Assembly (NCBI GenBank): GCA_002331385.1
Contig: DCYB01000015.1
Coordinates: 40,226-104,225 of the forward strand
DNA: 64,000 nt
Direction of reading: 5' to 3'
From: Comamonadaceae bacterium UBA2121
GTDB lineage: Bacteria; Pseudomonadota; Gammaproteobacteria; Burkholderiales; Burkholderiaceae_C
Shown here: positions 62,202 through 64,000 of the stretch, piece by piece
How positions within the stretch are numbered: the stretch's first letter is position 1
Layout: each line of letters begins with the position of its first letter
Made by a program: the position numbers and the translations under genes
The notes under the pieces: generated by a model
Database searches by the model: none
Told to the model about the DNA's origin: nothing
The model's input: the letters and a program-made list of their open reading frames with translations, nothing else

Positions 62202-63897
62202 CGCAGCACCCGCAGGGCCGTCCCCGAGCCTTGCCGAAATGGAGTCCTGGGGCGGCGCGCTGCTGCGCGCCATCACCGGCGACGGATCGCTGCAATGGAG
62301 CGGGCAAACGCTATACGCCGGCACCATGCCGCAGGCCTTGCCCGCCGCGCACCATAGCGACGTTCCGCCCGAGTTGACCGACCAGCGCGGCCTGCTCGAC
62401 AGCGTTGGGCTGCGCCTGTCGCTGAGCGACAAAGAACTGCACCGCGCCCATCTGCCCACCGATCCGGTGGAGCGCATGGTGTTCGAGCTGCTCGAACAAC
62501 TGCGCGTGGAAAGCCTGGTGCCGGTGACGTGGCCCGGCGCACGCAGCAACATGCGCGAGCGCTTCCTGCATTGGGCGCAGGCGTTCATCGATTCGGGGCT
62601 GACGGAAAGCAGCCTCGGCATCCTGCTCTTTGCGGTGGCGCTCACGGCGTGGAGCCGCCTGACTGATCAGGAAATGCCCGATCGCATGTCCGACGCCATT
62701 GAATCCACCCGCATGGCGATGTCGCCGCATCTGGGCCGCTTCTGGCTGCAACTGCGCCGCACGCGCGAAGAGCAGTCGGCCTTCATCGAGCCGGCACTGG
62801 CCGTGAGCCGCTGGGTGGGTGCCGCCGTGCGCGCCGCGCAGGAAGACGCGCCACGCGGCAACGGCAACCCCAAGCGGCGTGGCAATTTTGCGTTGCCGCT
62901 GCACTTTGAATCGCAGAACATCGACGAACTGCCCATCGCCCAAACCGGCGACAGCCGCGCGTGGGCCAGCTCGGCGCAGAACTACCGCGTCTTCACCCGC
63001 CAGTTCGACCGCGAAGCCGTGGCCAGCGAGCTGATCCGCACGGCGCAACTCGCCGAATTCCGTGAGCAGATGGACGATGAGATTGCGCGCTCGGGCCTGC
63101 ACATCGGCCGCCTTGCGCGCTATTTCCAGCAGCGACTGGCCATGCACCAGCGCGACGGCTGGAACTTCGGTCTGGAAGAAGGTTATCTGGACGGTGGACG
63201 GCTCTCGCAACTTGTGAGCGACCCGCAACTGCGTGAGATCTTCAAGGACGAAATGCAGCGTCCGATCAACGAAACGGCCGTCACGTTCCTGCTCGACTGC
63301 TCCGGCTCCATGAAGGGCTACGCCAAGCCCGTGTCCCTGCTCATCGACGTGCTCGGCCGGGCCCTCGACATGGCGGGCGTGCGCGTGGAAGTGCTTGGTT
63401 TTTCCACCGGCGCATGGAACGGCGGTCGTGCCCGGCGCGAATGGCAACGTGCCGGACAACCACAATGGCCGGGCCGACTCAACGAACGCCTGCACATCGT
63501 CTTCAAGGACGCCGCCAAGCCGTGGCGACACGGGCGGCACGGCATCGCCGCCCTGCGCAAGCCCGACATCTTCCGCGAAGGCGTCGATGGCGAGGGCGTG
63601 GAGTGGGCCTGCCAACGCCTGCTCGCCCAGCCCGCGCGCAGACGCATCCTGATGGTGGTCTCCGATGGCTGCCCGATGGACACCGCAACGCATCAGGCCA
63701 ACGATGAGCACTATCTCGATCAGCACCTGCGACAGGTTCTGGCCGCGCGTGAGCGGGCTGGCGATGTGAAGGTGTGCGCGCTGGGTGTGGGGCTGGATCT
63801 GGGGGTGTTTTACCGCCAGCGGGTGGCGGTGGATCTGGCGGACGGCGTCGATGAAGGGGTGGTGTCGGCGGTGGCTGAGATGATTTGTCGACGTTGA
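62191..63897 (+). CDS. CobT-like VWA-domain protein
   Basis: 568 residues. A helical N-terminal half, with an LGRFWLQLRRTREEQ segment, and a C-terminal VWA domain with MIDAS DCSGSMKGYAK and later VVSDGCPMDTAT. It is the partner of the AAA+ protein upstream, as CobT is to CobS. It is unlikely to be a chelatase subunit here, since no CobN is nearby. The stop is followed by a (TTGCA)n tract. Confidence 0.85.
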   Translation: MSADAAPAGPSPSLAEMESWGGALLRAITGDGSLQWSGQTLYAGTMPQALPAAHHSDVPPELTDQRGLLDSVGLRLSLSDKELHRAHLPTDPVERMVFELLEQLRVESLVPVTWPGARSNMRERFLHWAQAFIDSGLTESSLGILLFAVALTAWSRLTDQEMPDRMSDAIESTRMAMSPHLGRFWLQLRRTREEQSAFIEPALAVSRWVGAAVRAAQEDAPRGNGNPKRRGNFALPLHFESQNIDELPIAQTGDSRAWASSAQNYRVFTRQFDREAVASELIRTAQLAEFREQMDDEIARSGLHIGRLARYFQQRLAMHQRDGWNFGLEEGYLDGGRLSQLVSDPQLREIFKDEMQRPINETAVTFLLDCSGSMKGYAKPVSLLIDVLGRALDMAGVRVEVLGFSTGAWNGGRARREWQRAGQPQWPGRLNERLHIVFKDAAKPWRHGRHGIAALRKPDIFREGVDGEGVEWACQRLLAQPARRRILMVVSDGCPMDTATHQANDEHYLDQHLRQVLAARERAGDVKVCALGVGLDLGVFYRQRVAVDLADGVDEGVVSAVAEMICRR

Positions 63898-63905
63898 AAT
63901 CTGGG

Positions 63906-63940
63906 TTGCATTGCATTGCATCGCATTGCATTGCATTGCG
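63906..63940. repeat. Short tandem repeat TTGCA
   Basis: Seven 5-bp units in a row (TTGCA x3, TCGCA, TTGCA x2, TTGCG), starting 8 bp after the CobT-like stop. Copy number may vary between strains by slippage. The remaining 60 bp of the window hold no recognised feature. Confidence 0.75.
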
Positions 63941-64000
63941 CTTGCCTAGCTGGCGCTGCTTTGGAATTTTGATTCCGGTGCCGGGATTGCGCCCGGCGGC

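Noticed and set aside
61206..63897. Cobalt chelatase subunits of cobalamin synthesis
   Set aside because: No CobN or other cobalamin gene is nearby, and related AAA+/VWA pairs act on other enzymes.

Overview
The window looks like a chromosomal segment of a GC-rich betaproteobacterium, most likely of the family Comamonadaceae. This is inferred from gene content (Bug-family binding protein, xsc-pta sulfonate genes, IPTL-CTERM proteins, many PAS/GGDEF regulators) and not from a marker gene. Most of it is ordinary, densely coded chromosome. The stretch from about 43.0 to 55.5 kb differs: lower GC, small orphan genes, an IS remnant, an integrase and two copies of a tRNA-Ser gene.

Layout. 0.2-9.3 kb: a sigma-54 activator with a Cys-containing PAS domain, a lipoprotein gamma-glutamyltransferase, a LuxR-type response regulator translationally coupled to a membrane histidine kinase, a metallo-beta-lactamase-fold hydrolase and a transglutaminase-like protease. 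9.35-13.1 kb: two cyclic-di-GMP genes on the minus strand, one PAS-PAS-GGDEF and one GGDEF-EAL whose EAL half has lost its motif residues, with a broken hemerythrin-like gene between them. 13.6-19.3 kb: a tight eight-gene operon combining a Ras-like small GTPase, roadblock/LC7-type proteins, an ABC ATPase fused to a Cys-dependent protein phosphatase, and a ferredoxin-globin-zinc ribbon fusion. I do not recognise this as a described pathway, and it is the best candidate here for a new system, probably a redox- or gas-responsive GTPase switch.

19.4-28.3 kb: a periplasmic molybdenum hydroxylase with its 2Fe-2S subunit and a three-heme cytochrome c, then a MarR regulator divergent from a Bug-type binding protein and a sulfatase, then a ClC chloride channel. 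28.3-34.0 kb: a phosphonate module (LysR regulator, phnD-phnC-phnE transporter, phosphonate-associated iron alcohol dehydrogenase, phnX hydrolase) without an aminotransferase, which suggests 2-hydroxyethylphosphonate as a substrate. 34.2-42.9 kb: two IPTL-CTERM surface proteins and a decayed third tail, a phosphatase-like protein that lost its catalytic arginine, a DyP peroxidase, and a Fur-box-controlled siderophore receptor/PepSY operon.

43.0-55.5 kb: a decayed IS3-family element, then a 10.3-kb segment bounded by an 85-bp perfect direct repeat that lies within two tRNA-Ser(CGA) genes. The left copy has a damaged 3' end. The segment carries a P4-type integrase, an Xre repressor, a RepA-like ATPase broken by one in-frame stop, small unknown genes and a large IPTL-CTERM protein with three internal repeats. 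56.3-64.0 kb: an SDR enzyme, then the sulfoacetaldehyde pathway (xsc, pta) divergent from an IclR regulator that overlaps a CobS/CobT-like AAA+/VWA chaperone pair.
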